Shown here: piece after piece, positions 1 to 5,697 of the stretch
How positions within the stretch are numbered: position 1 is the first letter of the stretch
Layout: every line of letters begins with the position of its first letter
Assembly (NCBI GenBank): GCA_958415525.1
Contig: CATYZE010000050.1
Span: 1-7,439, forward strand
Length of the DNA stretch: 7,439 bases
From: an uncultured Collinsella sp.
GTDB taxonomy: Bacteria > Actinomycetota > Coriobacteriia > Coriobacteriales > Coriobacteriaceae
Direction: 5' to 3'
Program-made: the position numbers and the translations under genes
The notes under the pieces: model-generated
Told to the model about the DNA's origin: nothing
The model's input: only the letters and a program-made list of their open reading frames with translations
Database searches by the model: none

Positions 1-89
1 ATATAAGCCCACACTAAAACTCAATTTGATGTTTTTATTATAGGACAATCTTTCGCCTCATCTTTGTCTGTTTAAAGAAAAAGGACGAT

Positions 90-158
90 ATGGAAGAAAT
101 AGGAGAATTTGTACCCTTTGGCTTGCTCTTTTACAAACGTATTCCCAATACGTTTTAA
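90..158 (+). CDS. Possible 22-aa small ORF, unknown
   Basis: A short ATG-to-TAA reading frame in the AT-rich first 160 bases. A purine-rich AAAAAGGAC lies just before the ATG and would serve as a ribosome binding site. The peptide begins MEEIGEF and has a hydrophobic middle (FVPFGLLFY). Its last codons and stop run into a perfect palindrome at 135-155. I recognise no family. It could be a real small protein, a leader peptide read into a hairpin, or the 5' stub of a gene cut off by the transposase-derived debris that follows. The start context is the only real support. Confidence 0.22.
   Translation: MEEIGEFVPFGLLFYKRIPNTF
135..155. repeat. Palindrome, 9-bp stem with CCC loop
   Basis: AAACGTATT (135-143) and AATACGTTT (147-155) are perfect reverse complements around a 3-base CCC loop. 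No T-run follows on either strand beyond TTTTA, so a terminator role is weak. It sits at the switch from AT-rich sequence to GC-rich decayed sequence. It could be an operator, a weak terminator or a boundary mark of an old insertion. Confidence 0.5.
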
Positions 159-178
159 ACATGCGGCACTCGCCTTAA

Positions 179-346
179 GGTCGAAATATAAACGGGGCGA
201 GGCCGGACTACGTCACGTACCGCAGGACGGGGGCACAGATCAGATTCACCTATCATGAATTCATCTGCGCGATAAAACTGCGCATGCAAATTTACCGCAC
301 TATGAACTACATCGTGCGGGACATGAAGGAGTCGACGACCCGCTAG
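179..346 (+). pseudogene. Coding-like remnant without a start
   Basis: An open plus-strand frame of 55 codons between an in-frame TAA (176-178) and TAG (344-346). By hand count about 80% of third positions are G or C, against about 42-44% at first and second positions. That is the pattern of real coding sequence in a GC-rich genome. The codon-aligned antisense frame does not show it. The peptide reads as a coherent C-terminal tail (…YHEFICAIKLRMQIYR…) but I cannot name its family. There is no credible start with a ribosome binding site. After the TAG the same frame stays open to a TAA near 520, so the TAG could be a nonsense mutation. I treat it as a fragment of a decayed gene, possibly from a mobile element given the IS30 remnant beside it. 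Confidence 0.3.
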
Positions 347-520
347 CTTCACCCGCTTGAAAACACCCGCAAACGACGGCAGCGTGAAAAGCAATTGGCC
401 TCCGGCGAAACCTCTGCGGAGTTTTCGATCTCCGTATTTGTAGAACTGCCAGTTCTGCCACGCCGCCACTTCCTGCCCGCCGAGATCGTTCCTCAAGCCG
501 CACAGCAGCCCGCCTTCTAA

Positions 521-680
521 GACCTCGGAGTTCGCCATCGAAGGCGACCTGCCCAGACTCCTCACAATCGGCTTGCATGAGGCCCCGCGCTCCAACATCC
601 TCTGGACCGTTTCCCTCTCGTACCTGGTGAGCGAGCCCGCCGTTGGCCCTCGGGGCCGGCTTCCCGGCCCCGAGAAACAC
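521..680 (-). pseudogene. IS30-family transposase remnant (N-terminal HTH)
   Basis: On the minus strand, 634-521 encodes a segment beginning LTRYERETVQRMLERGAS and continuing through SLGRSPS to NSEV. This matches the N-terminal helix-turn-helix of IS30-type transposases, which bind the element's end repeats. Everything after it is missing: the sequence diverges just after the position where family members continue with EVxRN, and no DDE catalytic domain follows. Upstream, a neighbouring frame has an ATG at 680 and reads GKPAPRANGG. Removing one G from the GGCGGG run near 635-640 would join that frame to the HTH (…ANGGSLTRYERE), so a +1 frameshift is likely. The fragment could not give an active transposase. 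The open frame covering 155-742 is not one intact gene. Confidence 0.6.
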
Positions 681-758
681 TCGGATGAAGCTACCGATCG
701 AGACGGGGCGTATGATGGGCGGTCGCTGGAATCGCGCCCCACGCCATCTGCCCGCTCG

Positions 759-772
759 TGAGATAATTCTCA
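759..772. promoter_or_regulatory. Small palindrome upstream of flavodoxin gene
   Basis: TGAGA-TAAT-TCTCA is a 5-bp inverted repeat around a 4-base spacer, about 33 bases before the oxidoreductase start. The position suits a transcription-factor operator, but the site is short and I can match it to no known regulator. No convincing -35/-10 pair is visible beside it. Confidence 0.2.
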
Positions 773-804
773 GCAGAATTTACCGATAGCAGATGGAGTT
801 TGTG

Positions 805-1428
805 ATGAAGGTTCTTTTGGTCAATGGCAGCCCCAAGGCAAACGGCAACACCGCCCGCGCGCTCGCCGAGGTCGCCGAGCAATTGCATGCCGAGGGCATC
901 GATACCGAGGTGTTCCAGCTGGGCGCCAAGCCCATTCGCGACTGCATTGGCTGTGGCCAGTGCGGCAAGCTCGATTGCCGCTGCACCTTTGACGACGACG
1001 TGGTGAACGAGCTGATCGCTGCCGCCGAGCAGGCAGATGGCTTTGTCTTTGGCTCCCCCGTTTACTATGCGCATCCCAGCGGACGCATCCTCTCGGCTCT
1101 CGACCGCGCCTTCTATGCTGGCAGCAAGGCCTTTGCGCACAAGCCAGGCGCCGCTGTCGCCGTTGCCCGCCGCGGCGGCACGTCGACCACCTTCGATGTA
1201 CTCAATAAATACTTCACCATCAACCAGATGCCCGTGGTCGCCTCCACCTATTGGAACAACGTCTTTGGTGCCATGCCGGGCGAGGCCGCCCAGGACGCCG
1301 AGGGTCTGGCCACCATGCGAAACATCGGCAAAAACATGGCCTGGCTCCTGCGTTGCATCGAGGCAGGACAGGCCGCCGGCATCGAAGCCCCCGAAGCCGA
1401 TCGCGCCCGCACCAACTTTATTCGTTAG
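805..1428 (+). CDS. Flavodoxin-fold NAD(P)H-dependent oxidoreductase
   Basis: A 207-residue cytosolic protein of the NADPH-dependent FMN reductase / iron-sulfur flavoprotein group. These proteins bind FMN and pass electrons from NAD(P)H to quinones, nitro compounds or other acceptors; the substrate here cannot be read from sequence. The flavodoxin phosphate-binding loop is at the N-terminus (NGSPKANGNT, residues 7-16), and a second FMN-contacting loop is GSPVYY (83-88). Between them lies a cysteine cluster, C47-x2-C50-x2-C53-x4-C58-x-C60, resembling the compact CX2CX2CX4-7C motif that binds a 4Fe-4S cluster in iron-sulfur flavoproteins. I chose the ATG at 805 rather than 793: GGAG at 795-798 is well spaced for it, and the family begins MKVLL. 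The next gene starts 12 bp after the stop, so the two are probably cotranscribed. The family is secure; whether a cluster is bound is not. Confidence 0.88.
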   Translation: MKVLLVNGSPKANGNTARALAEVAEQLHAEGIDTEVFQLGAKPIRDCIGCGQCGKLDCRCTFDDDVVNELIAAAEQADGFVFGSPVYYAHPSGRILSALDRAFYAGSKAFAHKPGAAVAVARRGGTSTTFDVLNKYFTINQMPVVASTYWNNVFGAMPGEAAQDAEGLATMRNIGKNMAWLLRCIEAGQAAGIEAPEADRARTNFIR

Positions 1429-1440
1429 AGCGGCGGGGCC

Positions 1441-1782
1441 ATGACTATTCAAATCTTCGGGACTAGGAAGTCCTTCGATACCAAGAAAGCACAGCGCTTC
1501 TTTAAGGAGCGCCGCATTAAGGTGCAGTTTATTGACCTTAAGGAAAAGGAGATGAGCAAAGGCGAGCTCACGAGCGTGATGCAAGCGGTCGGCGGCATCG
1601 ACAAGCTGCTCAACCCCAAGGCCAAGGACGAGGAGACGCTCGCGCTCATCCAGCACCTCACCCCTAGCCAGCGCTTCGACAAGTTGCTCGAGAACCAGCA
1701 GGTTCTAGCCGAGCCCATCGTTCGCAACGGCAAAAAGGCCACCGTCGGCTATTGCCCCGATGTATGGGGAGCCTGGGAGTAG
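1441..1782 (+). CDS. ArsC/Spx-family thioredoxin-fold protein, nucleophile Cys absent
   Basis: A 113-residue protein, the usual size for the ArsC/Spx/YffB family. It opens with IQIFGTRKSFDTKKA, the family signature in which arsenate reductases have a catalytic Cys; here that position is Ser11. It also keeps the (E)PIVRNG segment (residues 91-97) holding the cis-Pro and a conserved Arg, and the C-terminal VGYCPDVW. The only cysteine is C105. Arsenate reduction by the classical Cys mechanism is therefore unlikely, and a regulatory or uncharacterised redox role is possible. It lies 12 bp after the flavodoxin-fold gene, with a G-rich GCGGGG before the ATG, so the two probably form an operon. The family is clear; the function is not known. 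Calling it arsC would over-claim. Confidence 0.85.
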   Translation: MTIQIFGTRKSFDTKKAQRFFKERRIKVQFIDLKEKEMSKGELTSVMQAVGGIDKLLNPKAKDEETLALIQHLTPSQRFDKLLENQQVLAEPIVRNGKKATVGYCPDVWGAWE

Positions 1783-1856
1783 CCTGTGTTATTTGCCAGC
1801 GCGTGGGTATAAGAGCAGGCGTTTGGCATAAGATTCAACTGTAAGCCATGTCTAAC

Positions 1857-1865
1857 AAAGGAGGG
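1857..1865 (+). promoter_or_regulatory. Strong ribosome binding site deciding the CobW-type start
   Basis: AAAGGAGGG lies 3 bases before the ATG at 1869 and is the strongest Shine-Dalgarno in the window. The upstream in-frame ATG at 1848 has no such site, and its seven extra codons run through this element. The start at 1869 is therefore preferred. Confidence 0.7.
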
Positions 1866-1868
1866 CAC

Positions 1869-2999
1869 ATGCCCAACAAACCCGTGAAGATCATCATGCT
1901 TACCGGATACCTCGGTGCCGGTAAGACCACGCTGCTCAACCACATTCTCGCTAACGACGGCGGTATCCGCGCCGCCGTGATCGTCAACGATATCGGCGAG
2001 ATCAACGTCGACGCCAGCCTTATCGCCGACGGCGGCCTTTCCGAGACCGACGACCTCATCCCGCTCACCAACGGCTGCATCTGCTGCACGCTTTCGGACG
2101 ACCTGGCCAACCAGCTGCAGGGCATCGCCGATTCGGGCAACTTCGACTACATCATCATCGAGGCCTCGGGCATTTGCGAGCCCATCCCCATCGCCTACAC
2201 CATCTCGAGCTTCTGCGACGAAGCCAAGGTGGGCGGCGAGCCCAAGCTCGCGCTCGACAACATCGTGGCCGTGGTCGACTGCGCCCGCATGTACGACGAG
2301 TTCAACGGCGGTCGCGACCTGCTGGCTGAGGATATCGACGAGGACGACATCGAAAGCCTGCTCATCCAGCAGATCGAGTTCTGCTCCACGCTGATCCTCA
2401 ACAAGACCGATACCGTGACGCCCGAGCAGATCGCCGAGCTCAAGGCCATCGTGCGCAGCCTGCAGAAGGACGCCGTGATCGTCGAGGCCCAAAACGGCGA
2501 GGTCCCCATGGAGGAGCTGCTCGACACCGACCGCTTCGACTTTATGCGCGCCTACAACTCCGCCGCTTGGATCGAGGCCATGGAGCATCCCGAGGAGCAC
2601 GACGACCCCGAGGTGCTCGAGTACGACATCGAGACCTTTGTGTACTCACGCCGCAAGCCGTTTGACCTGCAGAAGTTCACCGATTTTGTTGAGCAGGAGT
2701 GGCCCGACGAGGTCATCCGCGTCAAGGGCCCGCTGTGGCAGGCCAGCAATCCGGACATGTGCTACATGTTTGAGCAGGCCGGCCACCAGATGCGCCTGAT
2801 GGAGAACGGCCTGTTCGTTGACTCCGCGCCCGAGGGCGAGAAGCAGAAGATCATCGACGAGAACCCCGAGATCATGCAGATTTGGGACGACGAGACGGGC
2901 GACCGCATGACGAGCCTGTGCATCATCGGCCGTCACATGGACAAGGATGCGCTCATCGCCTCCCTCGATGCCTGCCTGACCGACTGGCACCGCGCCTAG
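1869..2999 (+). CDS. CobW/COG0523-family GTP-binding metallochaperone
   Basis: A 376-residue P-loop GTPase of the G3E group, CobW/YjiA/ZNG1 branch. Members use GTP hydrolysis to deliver zinc, cobalt or another metal to client proteins in the cytosol. Motifs appear in the expected order: Walker A GYLGAGKTT (13-21), the metal-binding CxCC as GCICC (C70, C72, C73), EASG (98-101) in the Walker B/switch region, and the guanine-specificity NKTD (178-181). A linker with HPEEH (240-244) may add metal ligands. A CobW C-terminal domain follows (about 254-372). No long His-rich tail is present. The preceding 86-bp gap contains TATAAG and TAAGAT -10-like hexamers without good -35 partners, so the promoter is unresolved, and I saw no clear Zur-type operator. 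The metal served cannot be told from sequence. Confidence 0.93.
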   Translation: MPNKPVKIIMLTGYLGAGKTTLLNHILANDGGIRAAVIVNDIGEINVDASLIADGGLSETDDLIPLTNGCICCTLSDDLANQLQGIADSGNFDYIIIEASGICEPIPIAYTISSFCDEAKVGGEPKLALDNIVAVVDCARMYDEFNGGRDLLAEDIDEDDIESLLIQQIEFCSTLILNKTDTVTPEQIAELKAIVRSLQKDAVIVEAQNGEVPMEELLDTDRFDFMRAYNSAAWIEAMEHPEEHDDPEVLEYDIETFVYSRRKPFDLQKFTDFVEQEWPDEVIRVKGPLWQASNPDMCYMFEQAGHQMRLMENGLFVDSAPEGEKQKIIDENPEIMQIWDDETGDRMTSLCIIGRHMDKDALIASLDACLTDWHRA

Positions 3000-3038
3000 G
3001 TTTATCCAAGCGGGCATTTTTCCGCCCACGTAACCGCC

Positions 3039-3079
3039 AAACCACCACGAAGGTGCCTGTCCCCTTCGTGGTGGTTTTT
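3039..3079 (+). terminator. Hairpin with T-run between CobW-type gene and trmL
   Basis: AAACCACCACGAAGG (3039-3053) pairs perfectly with 3063-3077 around a 9-base loop (TGCCTGTCC), giving a 15-bp stem that ends in TTTTT (3075-3079). This fits a rho-independent terminator after the CobW-type gene. It ends only 21 bases before the trmL start, leaving no room for a separate promoter. It would therefore either attenuate trmL or is mainly a member of a repeat family. Its minus-strand core (AAGGGGACAGGCACCTT) resembles the hairpin at 3693-3727. Confidence 0.6.
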
Positions 3080-3100
3080 CGTTCTGAGCCAAGGAGATTC

Positions 3101-3700
3101 ATGTTCAACATTGTGCTGTATGCGCCCGAGATTCCGGCCAATACGGGCAATATCGGCCGTACTTGCGTGGTTACCGGTGCCCGCCTGCATCTGGTGGAGC
3201 CGCTGGGGTTTTCGCTCGACGACAAGACGGTGCGTCGCGCCGGCCTGGGCTACTGGCAGAATTTGGACGTGACGACCTATGCCGGCTGGGAGGATTTCCT
3301 TGCGCGCAACGGCCTCTCCCCCGCCGACGAGCGCCTACATCTGCTGACCAAAAAGGCACGCCGCACCTATGCGCAGAGTACCTACCGCGACGGTGACTAC
3401 TTGGTCTTTGGCAGCGAGAGCTCGGGCATTCCCGAGCCGCTGCTTGCCGCGGCGCCCGAGCGCTGCGAGCGCATCCCGATGCTGCGCGATTGCGACTCAC
3501 TCAATAACGCCGAGGCCTGGGAAGCCCACGAGGAATCACTCGGGCATACCGAGGACAGCCACGAAGCCATCCTTCAACAGGATATCTGCGGCAACTTCGT
3601 CAATCCGGACGACTACCGCATCAGCGCACTCAACCTCTCCAACAGCGCCGCCATCGTCCTCTACGAGGCTCTGCGCCAAACAGGCTTTCCGGGAATGTGA
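3101..3700 (+). CDS. trmL: tRNA (cytidine/uridine-34 2'-O)-methyltransferase TrmL
   Basis: A 199-residue SPOUT-class methyltransferase that uses S-adenosylmethionine to methylate the 2'-OH of the wobble nucleotide (position 34) in leucine tRNAs, known from E. coli TrmL. The three knot motifs are present: NTGNIGRTC (14-22), FGSESSGIPE (103-112) and LNLSNSAAIVLYEA (177-190). The start is the ATG at 3101, behind AAGGAG (3091-3096). The protein is longer than the roughly 157-residue E. coli enzyme. The extra length is a mostly polar, acidic insertion at about 131-176, between motif 2 and the NLSNSAA motif, so the fold should be intact. The C-terminus stops at FPGM, and its TGA lies inside the hairpin repeat at 3693-3727. 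The family is secure. Confidence 0.93.
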   Translation: MFNIVLYAPEIPANTGNIGRTCVVTGARLHLVEPLGFSLDDKTVRRAGLGYWQNLDVTTYAGWEDFLARNGLSPADERLHLLTKKARRTYAQSTYRDGDYLVFGSESSGIPEPLLAAAPERCERIPMLRDCDSLNNAEAWEAHEESLGHTEDSHEAILQQDICGNFVNPDDYRISALNLSNSAAIVLYEALRQTGFPGM

Positions 3701-3727
3701 CAAAGGGACAGCCCCTTTGTCACATTC
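3693..3727. repeat. Palindromic repeat overlapping the trmL stop codon
   Basis: GAATGTGACAAAGGG (3693-3707) is perfectly complementary to 3713-3727 around the 5-base loop ACAGC. The trmL TGA (3698-3700) lies inside the left arm. The hairpin sits between convergent trmL and the minus-strand operon ending at 3746, so it could act as a bidirectional terminator, but neither side has a T-run. The core AAAGGGACAGCCCCTTT resembles the inverse of the hairpin before trmL, which suggests a dispersed repeat family. Confidence 0.7.
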
Positions 3728-3745
3728 GACAGCTGGCGATTCACG

Positions 3746-4810
3746 TCAGAATTCAACTTCAAATACAAACGACTGCCGGAGTTCTCGCTTGGCTTGACTT
3801 GTCAGGCTCGAATTCGCCCTTATGCTCAGCTTGCTGCATGCCTCATCGATAGCCATAGCAAGCGATACGGACATGGTCATGGTCGTCTCACTTTTCAATT
3901 CAACCCGATAGCTCTTCGCCTTGTTTTTATCCTCTCCACCGCATCTCGTTTCGATTAACAAGAGAATATCTGAGTCATGGGCATACCAATGGAGCTCAGG
4001 ACGCTGCGGGGCCATGTCGCCCTCGAATTCCTGTGTAAACAGAATTTTCTTCTCGTTTCTCGTTGAATCGCTCAAGGAGCCGTCGATTCGAACCGAGCCC
4101 TTCTTTCCCGCCTTGGCGTTTCCCTTAACCTGGTGGCCTCGCCGAGTTTCCTCGTACTCCGTCACCTCCAGCTTGCAGCGCTTTGCACCAAGCATGAATG
4201 CAATCCGCCTCAGCTCGGCCATCTTGTCTTGCTGCATGGTTGCGAAATAAGAATCAAGATCAACAAAGCGAGACCGATCAAAAGCATCTATGTAATAGGT
4301 GGAATAGAGAGATGGTTTAGGGTAGAAAGACAGCTCGCTATCCCCGATTGCCTCGCGGTACAAATTGAAAATCTGCGTACCCTTAACAGTATCCAGCCAA
4401 CCAATAGCATCCCTACAGACGTCGATGCCCCGACGCTCATTTCCGTCAACGATTCGAATCATGTTCGGCAAATGGAATGAAGGGCTCTGATAGGCCTCTT
4501 TGGTTACCGGTCTGTACCTATTGAGTTGTTGTTGGTATGCCCAATCGTTGACGGCGTCACCGATATCTGCAGCAGCTCCCGCCGCGCCATCGGCCACATC
4601 TGCAATAGCCGCTAAGGCGTCGTCGGCCATCGGAGCTGCGGCACGCATTGCATCATCGGCAACTTTCTGTACGGTTGCGACCGCACCCGCTACCGCATTT
4701 CCGGCACCATCAACCAACCCAGCAGCGACCTTACGGATATCAAAGCTCTGCTTATGTCGTGGCTGCCCCCCTCTTTCGACGACAATATCCAGATCATCTT
4801 TATCCTCCAT
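3746..4810 (-). CDS. Conserved protein of unknown function, Ala-rich N-terminal helix region
   Basis: A 354-residue protein with no signal peptide or membrane segment, so probably cytosolic. The first 27 residues are charged. Residues 28-92 are very rich in Ala, Asp, Val and Gly (repeated AxxVAD- and DAxxA-like units) and should form long amphipathic helices able to oligomerise or lie on a membrane. The rest looks globular: a segment around HLPNMIRIVD (113-122), GIDVCRDAIGWL (128-139), LGAKRCKLEV (207-216), then mixed beta-rich sequence ending in FVFEVEF. I recall uncharacterised proteins from gut bacteria with the same HLPNM, GAIGWL and LGAKRC pattern, but no assigned function. The ATG at 4810 is preceded by AGGAGG (4816-4821), which overlaps the stop of the DUF4230 gene, so translation of the pair is coupled. 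The upstream membrane protein is the natural candidate partner. Confidence 0.8.
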   Translation of the reverse strand: MEDKDDLDIVVERGGQPRHKQSFDIRKVAAGLVDGAGNAVAGAVATVQKVADDAMRAAAPMADDALAAIADVADGAAGAAADIGDAVNDWAYQQQLNRYRPVTKEAYQSPSFHLPNMIRIVDGNERRGIDVCRDAIGWLDTVKGTQIFNLYREAIGDSELSFYPKPSLYSTYYIDAFDRSRFVDLDSYFATMQQDKMAELRRIAFMLGAKRCKLEVTEYEETRRGHQVKGNAKAGKKGSVRIDGSLSDSTRNEKKILFTQEFEGDMAPQRPELHWYAHDSDILLLIETRCGGEDKNKAKSYRVELKSETTMTMSVSLAMAIDEACSKLSIRANSSLTSQAKRELRQSFVFEVEF

Positions 4811-4819
4811 GGCGACCTC

Positions 4820-5491
4820 CTATTTTCGATAGTCAAAATCAACCGTATATTCATCGCCAAACGCCGAGTTGAACATTGCACGAATATTTGCTTCAGCGTT
4901 CACCCGAGCCTCTTCGAGCAACTTGCCATCCTTGATGGCCTCGCTTTCGCTCCGTTTCTTGCACTGTGCTTCAAACGCCGTGACGTCTTTGACCTCAATG
5001 GGGTTGAGAATGTTGTTACGCTCCTCGAGAGCACCCGACTTATTCATATCTGGTGTATTCGAGATTACATAAGGCTCATCCATCGTAATTGTCAGCTCTT
5101 TCTTGTTCGTATGTATCTCTGCTGTCTCAAGATTCACACCCGCCTTAATGGTTCCCACATAGCGATACCAAAAGCTGTTTTCCGTAAACGGAATATCAAA
5201 CCAATCGAAGAATCTCTTAGTATCCGTCACCTTATCGACAATCGCATAGTTCTGCGATGCGGAAACCATCTCGTTCTGGGACGCAATGCGCTCAAACACG
5301 ATCGACGGGGAGAGCGTATTGGGGGTAGCTTCTTTCGCGCCTGCGGCTTTGCCGTTGTTAAAGATGGTAATAAAAAGTACAGCCACAATCACCCCGCCAA
5401 GAGCCAAGCCCGCGAGGAATACCTTGGGTTTCGTCAGAATTCTCCCGAGCTTCGCTTTCAGCGCCCCCATGCCTTCTTCTATCTCATCCAT
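4820..5491 (-). CDS. DUF4230 single-pass membrane protein
   Basis: A 223-residue protein with a short charged N-terminus (1-21), one hydrophobic segment at about 24-44 (VFLAGLALGGVIVAVLFITIF) and a DUF4230 domain from about 57 to 218. The domain signature is visible as FFDWFDIPFTENSFWYRYVG (94-113), followed by TIKAGVNLE, a beta strand KKELTITMDEPYVIS, the NNILNPIEV segment and a final Ala/Glu-rich helix (EEARVNAEANIRAMF). The function of DUF4230 is unknown; members are usually membrane anchored with the domain outside. No lipobox or cleavage site is evident, so I read the hydrophobic stretch as an anchor. The start is preceded by AGAAAGGAATAGGGG. The 354-residue gene begins 9 bp after its stop, so the two form an operon, separated from the lipoprotein gene by a terminator. 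Confidence 0.85.
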   Translation of the reverse strand: MDEIEEGMGALKAKLGRILTKPKVFLAGLALGGVIVAVLFITIFNNGKAAGAKEATPNTLSPSIVFERIASQNEMVSASQNYAIVDKVTDTKRFFDWFDIPFTENSFWYRYVGTIKAGVNLETAEIHTNKKELTITMDEPYVISNTPDMNKSGALEERNNILNPIEVKDVTAFEAQCKKRSESEAIKDGKLLEEARVNAEANIRAMFNSAFGDEYTVDFDYRK

Positions 5492-5603
5492 CCCCTATTC
5501 CTTTCTAACCCTGCTATTTAAAACTGCCGAAGGTTATGTCTCGTGCCCAAATTGTCGTTTTCAGCATGTCTTTAAACGAGGGCAGTTGTTTGCAATCCGA
5601 AAT

Positions 5604-5632
5604 GATACATATACCCGGCACTTGTTGTTCAA
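5604..5632 (-). promoter_or_regulatory. Possible promoter for the DUF4230 operon
   Basis: On the minus strand TTGAAC (5632-5627) is followed after 17 bases by TGTATC (5609-5604), about 110 bases before the DUF4230 start. The -35 is fair and the -10 poor. A promoter is expected in this gap because a terminator isolates the operon from the gene upstream. Confidence 0.25.
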
Positions 5633-5640
5633 TAATTGAT

Positions 5641-5683
5641 ATAAAACGGGCGGGCCAACCATTCATCGCCGATTAGCCCGCCC
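5641..5683 (-). terminator. Rho-independent terminator of the lipoprotein gene
   Basis: On the minus strand, GGGCGGGC (5683-5676) pairs perfectly with GCCCGCCC (5655-5648) across a 20-base loop and is followed by GTTTTAT (5647-5641). It begins 14 bases after the lipoprotein stop. This is the clearest terminator in the window. Confidence 0.8.
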
Positions 5684-5697
5684 CTCCCGTGCGAAAC

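Noticed and set aside
155..742. 195-residue minus-strand open frame as one intact gene
   Set aside because: Only residues about 37-74 match anything (IS30 HTH). Its 3' part is codon-aligned antisense to a plus-strand frame with much stronger codon bias.
691..1656. 321-residue minus-strand open frame
   Set aside because: Antisense to the flavodoxin and ArsC-like genes, both of which are well supported; open only because of high GC codon bias.
1747..1773. GGCT…CCCC / GGGGAGCC pairing at the end of the ArsC-like gene as a terminator
   Set aside because: Inside the coding sequence, bulged, and with no T-run after it.
1848..1868. Earlier ATG start for the CobW-type gene
   Set aside because: No ribosome binding site precedes it and the extra codons run through the AAAGGAGGG that serves the ATG at 1869.
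1749..2600. 283-residue minus-strand open frame
   Set aside because: Antisense shadow of the CobW-type GTPase, which has all its motifs.
4754..5521. 255-residue plus-strand open frame
   Set aside because: Antisense to the DUF4230 gene; no recognisable motifs or ribosome binding site.
5522..5587. AACTGCC / GGCAGTT inverted 7-mer in the DUF4230 leader
   Set aside because: Short match with a 52-base spacer, easily chance.
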